Shown piece by piece: positions 36,763 to 44,268 of a stretch of 64,000 nucleotides of DNA. The first letter of the stretch is position 1; the number at the start of each line of letters is the position of its first letter. The translations under genes and the position numbers were made by a program. The notes below the pieces were generated by a model. It did no database searches, was not told where the DNA came from, and saw only the letters and a program-made list of their open reading frames with translations. This stretch comes from a virus: the IMG/VR virus record IMGVR_UViG_3300008954_003475, positions 124,001 to 188,000 of that record; one strand, given 5' to 3'.

Positions 36763-37527
36763 CTATTCTGCCCAAGCATCTTGGCATATCGGCTTGTAAT
36801 CACACCACCTGCAAAGTGCCGATGGTTTTTTAACCCAGGTTGAATCAGTATCGATAAAACCTGCTCTTTTTATAATATTCTTCTCACAACTCTTTAGATC
36901 ATCCATTGTGAACGTGTAATCATAAGACTTGCAGTCATGCTTTAACATGATGAAAGAACCATGAACAATCTTAACATCTTTAAACCTTCGCCTTAAAGCT
37001 TCCGAATAAACAAGCAGCTGAAAATCTGTCAAGTACTTGGCGTTCTTGCTAGTCTTATAATCAACAACTCTATATTCTCCCGGGCCGACCAAGTCAACCC
37101 TGTCAATAAAGCCTCTAATCAAAGTGTTCTGATCTGTTTTGAAATTAAATGGCATCTCGATACCAATAACATTGGGAGTGCCTTCGGCTCTGATCTTATC
37201 CAAATAAGTTTGCATAATGCCCCTGAGACAAACTAGCCCTGGAGTGTCCCCATTTGGAGTCCAAACACGTTCCTCAAGAAGATTTATATCAAACTCTTTA
37301 ACGGCAGTCTTGAAACATTCTTTCATCAGAATAGAATATTGATTCTCGCCTATTTTTTCTTCTTTTATTTTTTTATGGAAAAGCTCTAAAACCCTATGCG
37401 CGCAAGAGCCAAACTCTGTAAACCCCCACTTTTGCTGGGGTAAATCAGGCTTTTCTATATATCTATAATGATATTTCTTAGGACACTTCTCATAGGTATC
37501 CATTGATGATACAGATAATTTTAACAA
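36763..37527 (-). CDS. Cas4/RecB-type PD-(D/E)XK nuclease with Fe-S cysteines
   Basis: This 254-residue nuclease processes DNA ends. Motifs: RGFIDRVDLV with its Asp, EYRVVDYKTSKN (the D...EXK-type core with Asp and Lys), and QLLVYSEAL. An Fe-S cluster site typical of Cas4/AddB-like nucleases is given by Cys15 (YEKCPKKY) and the C-terminal CRWCDYKPIC plus neighbouring Cys. No cas1, cas2 or CRISPR array is present, so a role in phage recombination or host-DNA degradation is more likely than adaptation. The start appears to be TTG at 37527, with AAGGAG about 8 nt upstream. Confidence 0.85.
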   Translation of the reverse strand: MLKLSVSSMDTYEKCPKKYHYRYIEKPDLPQQKWGFTEFGSCAHRVLELFHKKIKEEKIGENQYSILMKECFKTAVKEFDINLLEERVWTPNGDTPGLVCLRGIMQTYLDKIRAEGTPNVIGIEMPFNFKTDQNTLIRGFIDRVDLVGPGEYRVVDYKTSKNAKYLTDFQLLVYSEALRRRFKDVKIVHGSFIMLKHDCKSYDYTFTMDDLKSCEKNIIKRAGFIDTDSTWVKKPSALCRWCDYKPICQDAWAE

Positions 37528-37549
37528 AACAAACTCCTTAAAAGATTTT

Positions 37550-38425
37550 TTAGAACAACTGACTCATAGCCCGATCCTGTATCCACCTATAAACAAATTT
37601 GGATCCTACATTCGGGCCAACACTTAACTCTGTCCGCTCTATCTTCTGAATTGATTTAATCCATCTAGACTCTAAACTTTCCCAGTAATAAGAAATATAT
37701 ATTCCAGTCGATGGATTGTAATAACTTCTAACATAGTTCCCCGTCACAATAGGCTCTTGTTGCCCAAGTCTTTCTTCATAGAATTTACTTGTGGGCCCAA
37801 AAGTACTATAAGGACGATTCACTATCTTGACAACTTGATTTTCAAATTTAGCATCAGTTGATCCATCTATGATTATAAATCTAGCACTTGGATCAAATTC
37901 TACATTATCATTTGGCGTTGACTCTACAGTCTCTATACTTATGGGCGAAGATTCTGAAAAGTTAACAAAAGGAATAGAAGTCTTTTTGTCATCCAACATT
38001 ACTCCTCCAGAGTCTGTTCTGGAGGCTTTTATCTCTAAGTCTGAAAACGCAACAGCTACCTCTTGAGCTTCATTTCCATCAGCATCAAATGACAGACTGT
38101 CTACAACCTCTGCCCCATAAGAAAGAATAGAAATACCTTCATCTCCTAAGTACCTCGGACCATCAAGATCAGTTGAATCTGTTTTGTACTCTTCTTCAAG
38201 AATAGCAGATGAATCATCTAAAGATATAGCAATTGCTTTCAATGTAAAAGCAGAACCATTTGTTGGCAGATACACATTGTCAACCGCTATTAAAGAAGTT
38301 TCGTCCGGGTCTGTTCCGTCCAAAGTATAATATACCGTTGCTGGATTGCTTGTTGAAAAAGAAACATATTCTGGAAAACCAGAAATATATTCAACAGTGC
38401 TTTCTTCTAAAGTTAATACTATCAT
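37550..38425 (-). CDS. Virion-type protein with a chitobiase C-terminal-like domain
   Basis: This 291-residue protein has an N-terminal domain (about residues 15-80) with VSFSTSNPATVYYTLDGTDP followed by FTLKAIAISLD. That is the pattern of the Ig-like domain at the C-terminus of chitobiases and hexosaminidases (CHB_HEX_C_1), often used for carbohydrate contact. The remaining 210 residues are beta-rich, with Tyr/Ser segments (YVRSYYNPSTGIYISYYWES). It looks like a virion surface or baseplate protein but sits between the nuclease and SbcC genes, which is odd. Confidence 0.7.
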   Translation of the reverse strand: MIVLTLEESTVEYISGFPEYVSFSTSNPATVYYTLDGTDPDETSLIAVDNVYLPTNGSAFTLKAIAISLDDSSAILEEEYKTDSTDLDGPRYLGDEGISILSYGAEVVDSLSFDADGNEAQEVAVAFSDLEIKASRTDSGGVMLDDKKTSIPFVNFSESSPISIETVESTPNDNVEFDPSARFIIIDGSTDAKFENQVVKIVNRPYSTFGPTSKFYEERLGQQEPIVTGNYVRSYYNPSTGIYISYYWESLESRWIKSIQKIERTELSVGPNVGSKFVYRWIQDRAMSQLF

Positions 38426-38458
38426 ATTATCCTCACATGTTATGAGAAAATTAGCAGA

Positions 38459-40564
38459 CTATCGAGTTATAAACTCAAGTTCGCTTTCCCCATTAATCTT
38501 TGTAATATTAACTACATTGTCAAACTTTTCTTTCAAAGATTCATCATGAGTAATTACCAAAATCTTATATTTATCCTCTAAAGATTTTATTACATTTACA
38601 AACAGAGTCTCTACACCAAACCTATCCAGCGGAGAGTTGACTTCATCTAAAAGCAAAAACTCTAGAGAAGAACCGCCATACCTGCTTGATATATCACTTA
38701 GCGCAACCCTAAGGGCCAGAGAGATTCTGAACTTCTCTCCACCGCTGAGTGACTTAAAGTTTTGTAAATGTCCATCTTTTCTTACTTTAAGATCTAAAGT
38801 TTCAATGATAGAGGTTCCATCTGCCCCAAGTCTTTGTGTTTCCAAAACAATAATAACTGGCTCATTACATATTGATGCCAATATAGTATTTGCGCTCTTC
38901 TCAAGATCTTCTATAACAGCGTCTAATAAAATCGTCTGAATACCTCCCTTGCCAAATATCTTTGCAAGCTTATCAAACAACGCGGATCTCTCCATCTTTT
39001 TAGCGACCTTGTTTTTATCAGACCTCATTTTAGATTCTTGCTCTTTAAGCAGAGAAGCTCTTTCCGTCAGCCTTCCCATCTTCTTGTCTTCCTCAGACAC
39101 ATCCTCTACAACACTATCCTTTTCCTCTCTAAGTTGTCCCAGCTTTAACCTTAAGCTTTGAAAATCTTCATTCTTAATAGATTCCAAAATATCCATATTA
39201 GTTTTTAATTTAAACTTTGCCTTATCCAAAGAGGAATCAACCTTCTCCAAAGACTTATTAGCATCTTCCAAACCAACTACAACCAAATCTAACTTGTAAG
39301 TTAATGATCCAATATTTGTATCAATTTCTTTTAATTCATTATTATCTTTTCTTATTGCAAGCCACTTATCAACCTCCTTCTCTAAAGATCGAACTTCCTT
39401 GTTGGCCTCTCCAGATTGAAACTTATAGTGCTTAACCTTAAAATTGTGATCGCCCTCTAGCTTTCTAAAAAGCTTATTATCAATAGTTTGATTGCAAACA
39501 TAACATTCATCAGAAGAAACGTTTATTTCCCCCAACGACTTAAGAGCCTCTTCCGAAGATGCCTTTTGCGACTTATAATGAGTAAGTTGCGCTCTTAGGT
39601 CTTCAATCTTTCCATCTGGAATCTCTATAGCTTTTCTGTTTTTTATTTTCTTTTTTAAAGTATTTATCTTTTTATCAATTTCTTTTTTATCAACTTTATA
39701 TTTTTCTACAGATTCTGCAGCAGAAGATGATTTATCAGAAAACTCTTTACATTCTTGTTTTAAAATCTTTATTTGATCAATAACCTTATCATATGTGTCC
39801 GTATCAAGAGACTTCTTTATAACCGTATATTTCTTGCTCAAAGAATCAATCTGCTCAAATAAGACTTTCTTCTTTGAGCTAAGCTCATTAGCCTTCTTCT
39901 TTGACTCTTTGATTTCAATATTTGTAGTTTGAAGCTTTTCAACTACCGAATCATATTCTTCTACTGACTTCTTTAAAACCTTACACTCTATATTGATATC
40001 TCTGACCTTTTTTCTAGCAGCTTTTTCATAATCATCCCACCTAGAGATATCAACAATAGACTTTAAAATCTCCTTCTTTCTTGAAGGATCTGACTCTGCA
40101 AATTCAGAAATATCATTCTGCCTAAAGTAAACAGAGTTTATAAAGGTTTTATTATCTAATTTTATTGTTGATTCAATCTTATCATTTGTATCTCCAGATG
40201 TAGAGCAAGATATATCTTGCCACTCGCCAGACTTATCTAACATAGAAAACTCAACTGTTGAGGTTGAATTTGCGCGATTTCTGAATCTTTCAACAAGATA
40301 GCTTTCTCCATCATGCTTAAACTCAAGAGACACAGAGCAGGTTGTCTCGCCCCATCGAATTATATCATCCATCATGGCTGCTCTAGACTTGTTGAACAAA
40401 CACCAAAGAATTGCCTCAAAGATCGCGCTCTTGCCCGAACCGTTAGACTTATTGTAATTCCCTTCTGTATTCCCAATAAGAAGTGCTGAATTAAATTTAG
40501 AAAAATCTATTTCACTATCTTTGTGAGAAAAGAAGTTTTCCAATCTAAGTTTAGATGGTATCAT
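38459..40564 (-). CDS. SbcC/Rad50/gp46-type recombination ATPase
   Basis: This is the SMC-like subunit of the exonuclease complex that processes double-strand ends and starts recombination. Walker A is in GNTEGNYNKSNGSGKS (about residues 31-46). Long coiled-coil arms flank a zinc hook, CYVC (about residue 353). The ABC signature is SLSGGEKFRISLALRVAL, Walker B is FLLLDEVNSPLD, and the H-loop is VITHDES. The 701 residues make it longer than T4 gp46 (560) but shorter than E. coli SbcC (1048). It overlaps the nuclease partner gene by 4 nt. Confidence 0.93.
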   Translation of the reverse strand: MIPSKLRLENFFSHKDSEIDFSKFNSALLIGNTEGNYNKSNGSGKSAIFEAILWCLFNKSRAAMMDDIIRWGETTCSVSLEFKHDGESYLVERFRNRANSTSTVEFSMLDKSGEWQDISCSTSGDTNDKIESTIKLDNKTFINSVYFRQNDISEFAESDPSRKKEILKSIVDISRWDDYEKAARKKVRDINIECKVLKKSVEEYDSVVEKLQTTNIEIKESKKKANELSSKKKVLFEQIDSLSKKYTVIKKSLDTDTYDKVIDQIKILKQECKEFSDKSSSAAESVEKYKVDKKEIDKKINTLKKKIKNRKAIEIPDGKIEDLRAQLTHYKSQKASSEEALKSLGEINVSSDECYVCNQTIDNKLFRKLEGDHNFKVKHYKFQSGEANKEVRSLEKEVDKWLAIRKDNNELKEIDTNIGSLTYKLDLVVVGLEDANKSLEKVDSSLDKAKFKLKTNMDILESIKNEDFQSLRLKLGQLREEKDSVVEDVSEEDKKMGRLTERASLLKEQESKMRSDKNKVAKKMERSALFDKLAKIFGKGGIQTILLDAVIEDLEKSANTILASICNEPVIIVLETQRLGADGTSIIETLDLKVRKDGHLQNFKSLSGGEKFRISLALRVALSDISSRYGGSSLEFLLLDEVNSPLDRFGVETLFVNVIKSLEDKYKILVITHDESLKEKFDNVVNITKINGESELEFITR

Positions 40565-41730
40565 ACTTCTCCCATTATTATCTTAGCCTCTTTAATCAAA
40601 GCTTTTTCGTATTCTTTTTCAATGCCTTGTGAATCAACAAAGGCCTTAAACATCGAAAAATCATCTTTATGATCTAATATAGAATTATCTCTGACAAGCC
40701 TTTGCACAATTGTTTCTATACCAATTTTCGAAACATGGAAAGCTCCAAGATTATAAAGAGCTGATTGAATCAACTCCTTATCCATAGCTGGCAGGACCTT
40801 TTCATCAACTGCAAACTTGAACCTAACAATCTTATCTTTTACATCATGTTCTTCCAAAGAGTTATCGATAGCATCATTTATTTCCGAAAAGTCAACCCCC
40901 GATAAGTTGACAGAAGCATCTAGCAAATCTCTTACCGGAATTTTACAAAACTTTGCTTTTTTCTTTGAAATATCATAATCAACAAAATACTTATCTACCC
41001 CTGCATCTCCAAAGTTAGATCGCTCCATAGAACCTGTATACACACACACGGGCGCTTGCTTGCGCAAAACCCTAAACTGGTGCAGGTGGCCCATCATAGT
41101 AATGTCGCAACCCTTAAAGGCTGATGGGCTTGCCATGACTTCTGTTCCGCCATAATCATTATAGCTTCCTTCATAAAAGAAGTTGTGACCGACAGATACT
41201 ATTGGATCATCATTTGAAATTGACCCTATAAGCTCTCTGACCTGTGAATCATATGCTTCGGATTGCTCCTTTGTGTTGCTTCCCTCGTACATCTTTCTAT
41301 CTCTATAAGGAAGCAAAATCAAGTTTACCTTTTGATTCTTTGCATTACAAACCTCTACAACCTCTGGCTCAAGCAGCATTCTAACGTTTGGATATTCTGC
41401 TGCAGATAAGGAAACTATAGAGCTTGTAAAGCTCGTTCCACTCTTCTTATAGTCATGGTTACCCATGATTACAAATGTTGCTATATTTGCATTCGACAAC
41501 CGCTTCAACGCCTTGTCCACAATATTCATATGCTCAATGCTCGGATCTCTTTGTTCAAACATATCTCCCGTCTGAACAAAGACATCAGCTTTTGTTTTAA
41601 TTGTATGGTCAATTATATAATTAAGAGTTTTCTCATAATCATCAACCCTAGTATTTCCGCCTGCCCCATTCGACCTTCCAAGGCCAAATACAGCACCGAT
41701 ATGAGTGTCTCCACAAACAACTATTCTCAT
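40561..41730 (-). CDS. SbcD/Mre11/gp47-type nuclease
   Basis: This is the metallophosphoesterase partner of the SbcC/gp46 protein. All phosphoesterase motifs are present in order: VVCGDTHIG, VQTGDMFEQRDPS, VIMGNHDYKK, SVGHNFFYEG and MMGHLHQFRV, which hold the two catalytic metal ions. The 389 residues match T4 gp47 and E. coli SbcD. It is translationally coupled to SbcC (4-nt overlap), and its own start overlaps the end of the zinc-finger gene by 4 nt. Confidence 0.93.
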   Translation of the reverse strand: MRIVVCGDTHIGAVFGLGRSNGAGGNTRVDDYEKTLNYIIDHTIKTKADVFVQTGDMFEQRDPSIEHMNIVDKALKRLSNANIATFVIMGNHDYKKSGTSFTSSIVSLSAAEYPNVRMLLEPEVVEVCNAKNQKVNLILLPYRDRKMYEGSNTKEQSEAYDSQVRELIGSISNDDPIVSVGHNFFYEGSYNDYGGTEVMASPSAFKGCDITMMGHLHQFRVLRKQAPVCVYTGSMERSNFGDAGVDKYFVDYDISKKKAKFCKIPVRDLLDASVNLSGVDFSEINDAIDNSLEEHDVKDKIVRFKFAVDEKVLPAMDKELIQSALYNLGAFHVSKIGIETIVQRLVRDNSILDHKDDFSMFKAFVDSQGIEKEYEKALIKEAKIIMGEV

Positions 41731-42266
41731 TTGTTAGAATACCTCCTACGTATAGTAACCTTTACTTTCTTAAGTAATTTCTTTGCAGCTTGAACATTCT
41801 TTCGATCAATAGTCTCTAGATATTCATCTGTCTTTTTCATAAGCTTTTCTACCCATTCAATATCATCTGAATGCATAGCCTGTGTTCTTCTAAACACATG
41901 TGACAACTCCAAGAGTTGTGAGAAATTTGAAACATGCTTTTTTCTAGCAACCTTTGTAACTTTGGCTGGATCAACAATCTTTGATAGCTCAATCAAAGAT
42001 GTAGAAAAATCAACCCCTTTACATAGAATATAAAAGTCTATGACATTATTCGAAGCACCACAGCCAAAGCAATAAAAATTATTATTGTCCTCATCTATAT
42101 AAAGCGAACCAGTCCTTTCGGAACCACTCTTGTGTTCCTTGGATGGACACTTACACCTGTGCGTAAAATTGCCACTGTTCACTTGCTCTAAAGCAATTGA
42201 AAACTTGCTGGCTAATTCTGTTATACTTACAGCTATGTTTATTTCTTCTTTCGAATATTTAATCAA
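41727..42266 (-). CDS. Stand-alone primase-type CHC2 zinc-finger protein
   Basis: This 179-residue protein carries a DnaG-like zinc-binding domain at about residues 25-80: HRCKCPSKEH, then SLYIDEDNNNFYCFGCGASN and VIDFY. This matches the C...H...CFGCG signature that recognises template initiation sites in primases. No TOPRIM domain follows; the C-terminal 100 residues are basic helices (KKLMKKTDEYLETIDRK and onward). The catalytic core lacking this domain lies at 17787-18545, so the two probably act as a two-piece primase. It sits, with 4-nt overlaps, between the SbcD and FtsK-like genes. Confidence 0.8.
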   Translation of the reverse strand: MIKYSKEEINIAVSITELASKFSIALEQVNSGNFTHRCKCPSKEHKSGSERTGSLYIDEDNNNFYCFGCGASNNVIDFYILCKGVDFSTSLIELSKIVDPAKVTKVARKKHVSNFSQLLELSHVFRRTQAMHSDDIEWVEKLMKKTDEYLETIDRKNVQAAKKLLKKVKVTIRRRYSNK

Positions 42267-43354
42267 GATAAAAACCTATTCCAAAATGAAGTCTTCTTCT
42301 TTCCTGGTTTAATTTTATCAATTTCTTTTTGAATATCAGTTATAAATGGCGCTCTAAAAAGCATTGGCTTCGATAGGGTTCCGTCTAAATACAGCCCTGT
42401 TCCAACATCTGTTATCTTTTCTGCACCGCCTCGATCAAGAATAACCCTACTGTCAACAGCTGATGCTACTTTTAACGCCACTCTTCCAGAGAAGTTCGCT
42501 TTAATTAATCCCGATATTACTCTACACGATGGCCTTTGTGTTGCCAAAATAATTGAGATCCCTGCGGCTCGGCCCTTTTGGGCGACAAGACACAAGGTCT
42601 TTTGTATATCCTTATCTTGCAAAACAATGTCTGCCCACTCATCAACGATAACAACAACGGGCTTCATCCTGTTTCTATGATCTGCTCGCTTATTATATTC
42701 AATAACACTTCTTGTTCCAGACTTTTGCAGATATGAAAATCTTGTCTCCATAAGAGATCTAACCTCTTCTATAATCTCCCCAGCATCTTCTGCAGAGTTA
42801 ACAATAGATTTTACAGAAGATAGATTCTCATACGCTCCAAACTCTACCATCTTGGGATCTACCAAATATAATATGGCATCCGATCCCAATAGAGAAAGGA
42901 TAAAGCTGTGAAGCAAGACGCTCTTTCCAGAGCCTGTCGTTCCCCCTACAAGTAGGTTCGGTAACGAATTCAGATCAACAAACGAAAACTCTCCTAATGA
43001 ATCTACTCCCAAGGCAACTGGTGCATAATAATTCTTTGGAAAAGAATTAAACACCTGTTCAAAGCTGGGAGAAATTATCTCTTCCCTTTGCATTTCAATT
43101 CTATAAATTCCATCCTTCATAACTGGAAACCCAGTAGGATGGGAATGTGAAGACATTGCCATACCAATATCTACCAATACTCTATCGAGTCTTGATGATC
43201 TAATTCCATTGGCTAACTTTATATCATATACATCAAAAAATCTCTTTTGATCTAGTTTAACAGAGTTAGCCTTTATACCAAAGGATTTAAGCAGTCCAAA
43301 TAGCTTTTCTTCCTTTTTTGGTTCAAATATCTCTATCACTCCGGACGTTTTCAT
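42263..43354 (-). CDS. FtsK/SpoIIIE-type DNA translocase
   Basis: This is a RecA-fold motor that moves double-stranded DNA. Walker A is GGTTGSGKSVLLHSF (about residues 137-151), Walker B is VVIVDEWAD, and the FtsK-typical LATQRPSCRVISGLIKANFS and GRVALKVASAVDSRVILD follow. The 363 residues cover the N-terminal alpha-like part and the beta motor; the gamma DNA-orienting domain and membrane segments are absent. Related soluble FtsK-like proteins act in plasmid transfer and in some viruses. Here it could handle segregation, host-DNA clearing or a packaging step; the sequence does not decide. Confidence 0.88.
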   Translation of the reverse strand: MKTSGVIEIFEPKKEEKLFGLLKSFGIKANSVKLDQKRFFDVYDIKLANGIRSSRLDRVLVDIGMAMSSHSHPTGFPVMKDGIYRIEMQREEIISPSFEQVFNSFPKNYYAPVALGVDSLGEFSFVDLNSLPNLLVGGTTGSGKSVLLHSFILSLLGSDAILYLVDPKMVEFGAYENLSSVKSIVNSAEDAGEIIEEVRSLMETRFSYLQKSGTRSVIEYNKRADHRNRMKPVVVIVDEWADIVLQDKDIQKTLCLVAQKGRAAGISIILATQRPSCRVISGLIKANFSGRVALKVASAVDSRVILDRGGAEKITDVGTGLYLDGTLSKPMLFRAPFITDIQKEIDKIKPGKKKTSFWNRFLS

Positions 43355-43541
43355 TAAGGCTCCTTATTTCAGATAAAATATCCTGAAGGGCTTCGCGGCA
43401 CCCTACAAGACCAATATAGACACCGTTGGAGGATGGAGCAACAGAAAATTTCTTGCTTTCATCTTCGATCTTTCTGATTCTTTTATTTGCCTCAGCTATC
43501 TTATCCAAGATAAGTTTTATAGCTCTATTCTTAAATGTCAT
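43323..43541 (-). CDS. Small 72-aa protein coupled to the translocase
   Basis: This short, basic then acidic helical protein (KLILDKIAEANKRIRKIEDE, then REALQDILSEIRSLNEN) matches no recognised family. Its 3' end overlaps the translocase start by 32 nt, and its ATG overlaps the preceding stop (TAAATG). Coupling on both sides supports a real gene. Confidence 0.6.
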   Translation of the reverse strand: MTFKNRAIKLILDKIAEANKRIRKIEDESKKFSVAPSSNGVYIGLVGCREALQDILSEIRSLNENVRSDRDI

Positions 43542-43904
43542 TTAATTTTTAGATTTAATCTTTGGATTCTTTTTAAGCCTATTGATTTCTCGCCTTAACT
43601 CTCTAATTTCTACTTCTAATTTTACATTTTCATCGCTAAGCTTCAAGCTTGATCTTAATGCCAAAATGATTAATCCAAATATTCCTTCGCCGGGGTTTAC
43701 CCCGTCTAGCTCATCGGCTGCAACAAGCAGTCTGTTTAAAACAGAAACAACATTATTATGATAGGCAGGCGTTTGATTGTCTGGATGTGTTTTGTCTGCA
43801 AGTAACTGCTTAAAGTCATTAAACGCTTTCTCCACATCGCTTTGCGCCTTAACCTTCTTGGCATCTATATATTTTGTATTCGTTGGAACTTTTACGTCTG
43901 ACAT
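43542..43904 (-). CDS. Hypothetical 120-aa protein
   Basis: I recognise no family. It is Lys/Asp-rich at the N-terminus (VKVPTNTKYIDAKKVKAQSD), helical in the middle, and ends in a coiled-coil-like basic stretch (VEIRELRREINRLKKNPK). The frame is open to 43946, but the ATG at 43904 has AGAGGA about 6 nt upstream and is preferred. It overlaps the preceding gene by 13 nt. Confidence 0.65.
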   Translation of the reverse strand: MSDVKVPTNTKYIDAKKVKAQSDVEKAFNDFKQLLADKTHPDNQTPAYHNNVVSVLNRLLVAADELDGVNPGEGIFGLIILALRSSLKLSDENVKLEVEIRELRREINRLKKNPKIKSKN

Positions 43905-44227
43905 ATGTAATCCTCTTTTAAAATTAACATAATATACAAGCCGCATCTTTTATGCATTCGCAAAAAGGCCTGTATTTTATGTAGCATATCTTCGTCAATA
44001 ATACTAAATTGTTTATATAAAAAGTTAATTATATTAACACACTTGTTATAGTCATAGCAGGGTGAATCGAATAATCCACAAGCATTCTCTAAGAATCCAA
44101 AGATCTTATCCTTGTATGCCTTTTCTATCTTTGACAAATCAACCAAAGCATTTGAGGTTGACTCGCAATATATAAAGTTATCAGGATCTGTATATCCATT
44201 ACAACCCAAGATTAAATAGGCATTCAA
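43892..44227 (-). CDS. Hypothetical 111-aa protein with several Cys
   Basis: This small protein of unknown family has seven Cys (for example FLENACGLFDSPCYDYNKC) and many aromatic residues. The Cys spacing does not match a known zinc motif. It starts about 24 nt downstream of a TATAAATA box (44251-44258, minus strand), so it may be the first gene of a transcription unit that runs through the translocase and SbcCD genes. Confidence 0.6.
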   Translation of the reverse strand: MNAYLILGCNGYTDPDNFIYCESTSNALVDLSKIEKAYKDKIFGFLENACGLFDSPCYDYNKCVNIINFLYKQFSIIDEDMLHKIQAFLRMHKRCGLYIMLILKEDYICQT

Positions 44228-44250
44228 AATTAGACTCCGGCATTCTGTGC

Positions 44251-44258
44251 TATTTATA
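44251..44258 (-). promoter_or_regulatory. Possible T4-type late promoter box TATAAATA
   Basis: An exact minus-strand TATAAATA lies in the 41-nt gap between the tail-fibre-like gene ending at 44269 and the gene starting at 44227. TATAAATA is the T4 late -10 element recognised by gp55, and a gp55-like factor is encoded at 35957-36754. The motif also occurs by chance elsewhere in this AT-rich window, so the call rests on position. Confidence 0.35.
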
Positions 44259-44268
44259 TTTTACTGCT

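Noticed and set aside
36763-37527. Cas4 of a CRISPR system
   Set aside because: No repeat-spacer array, cas1 or cas2 is present. The neighbours are recombination genes, so a phage exonuclease is more likely.
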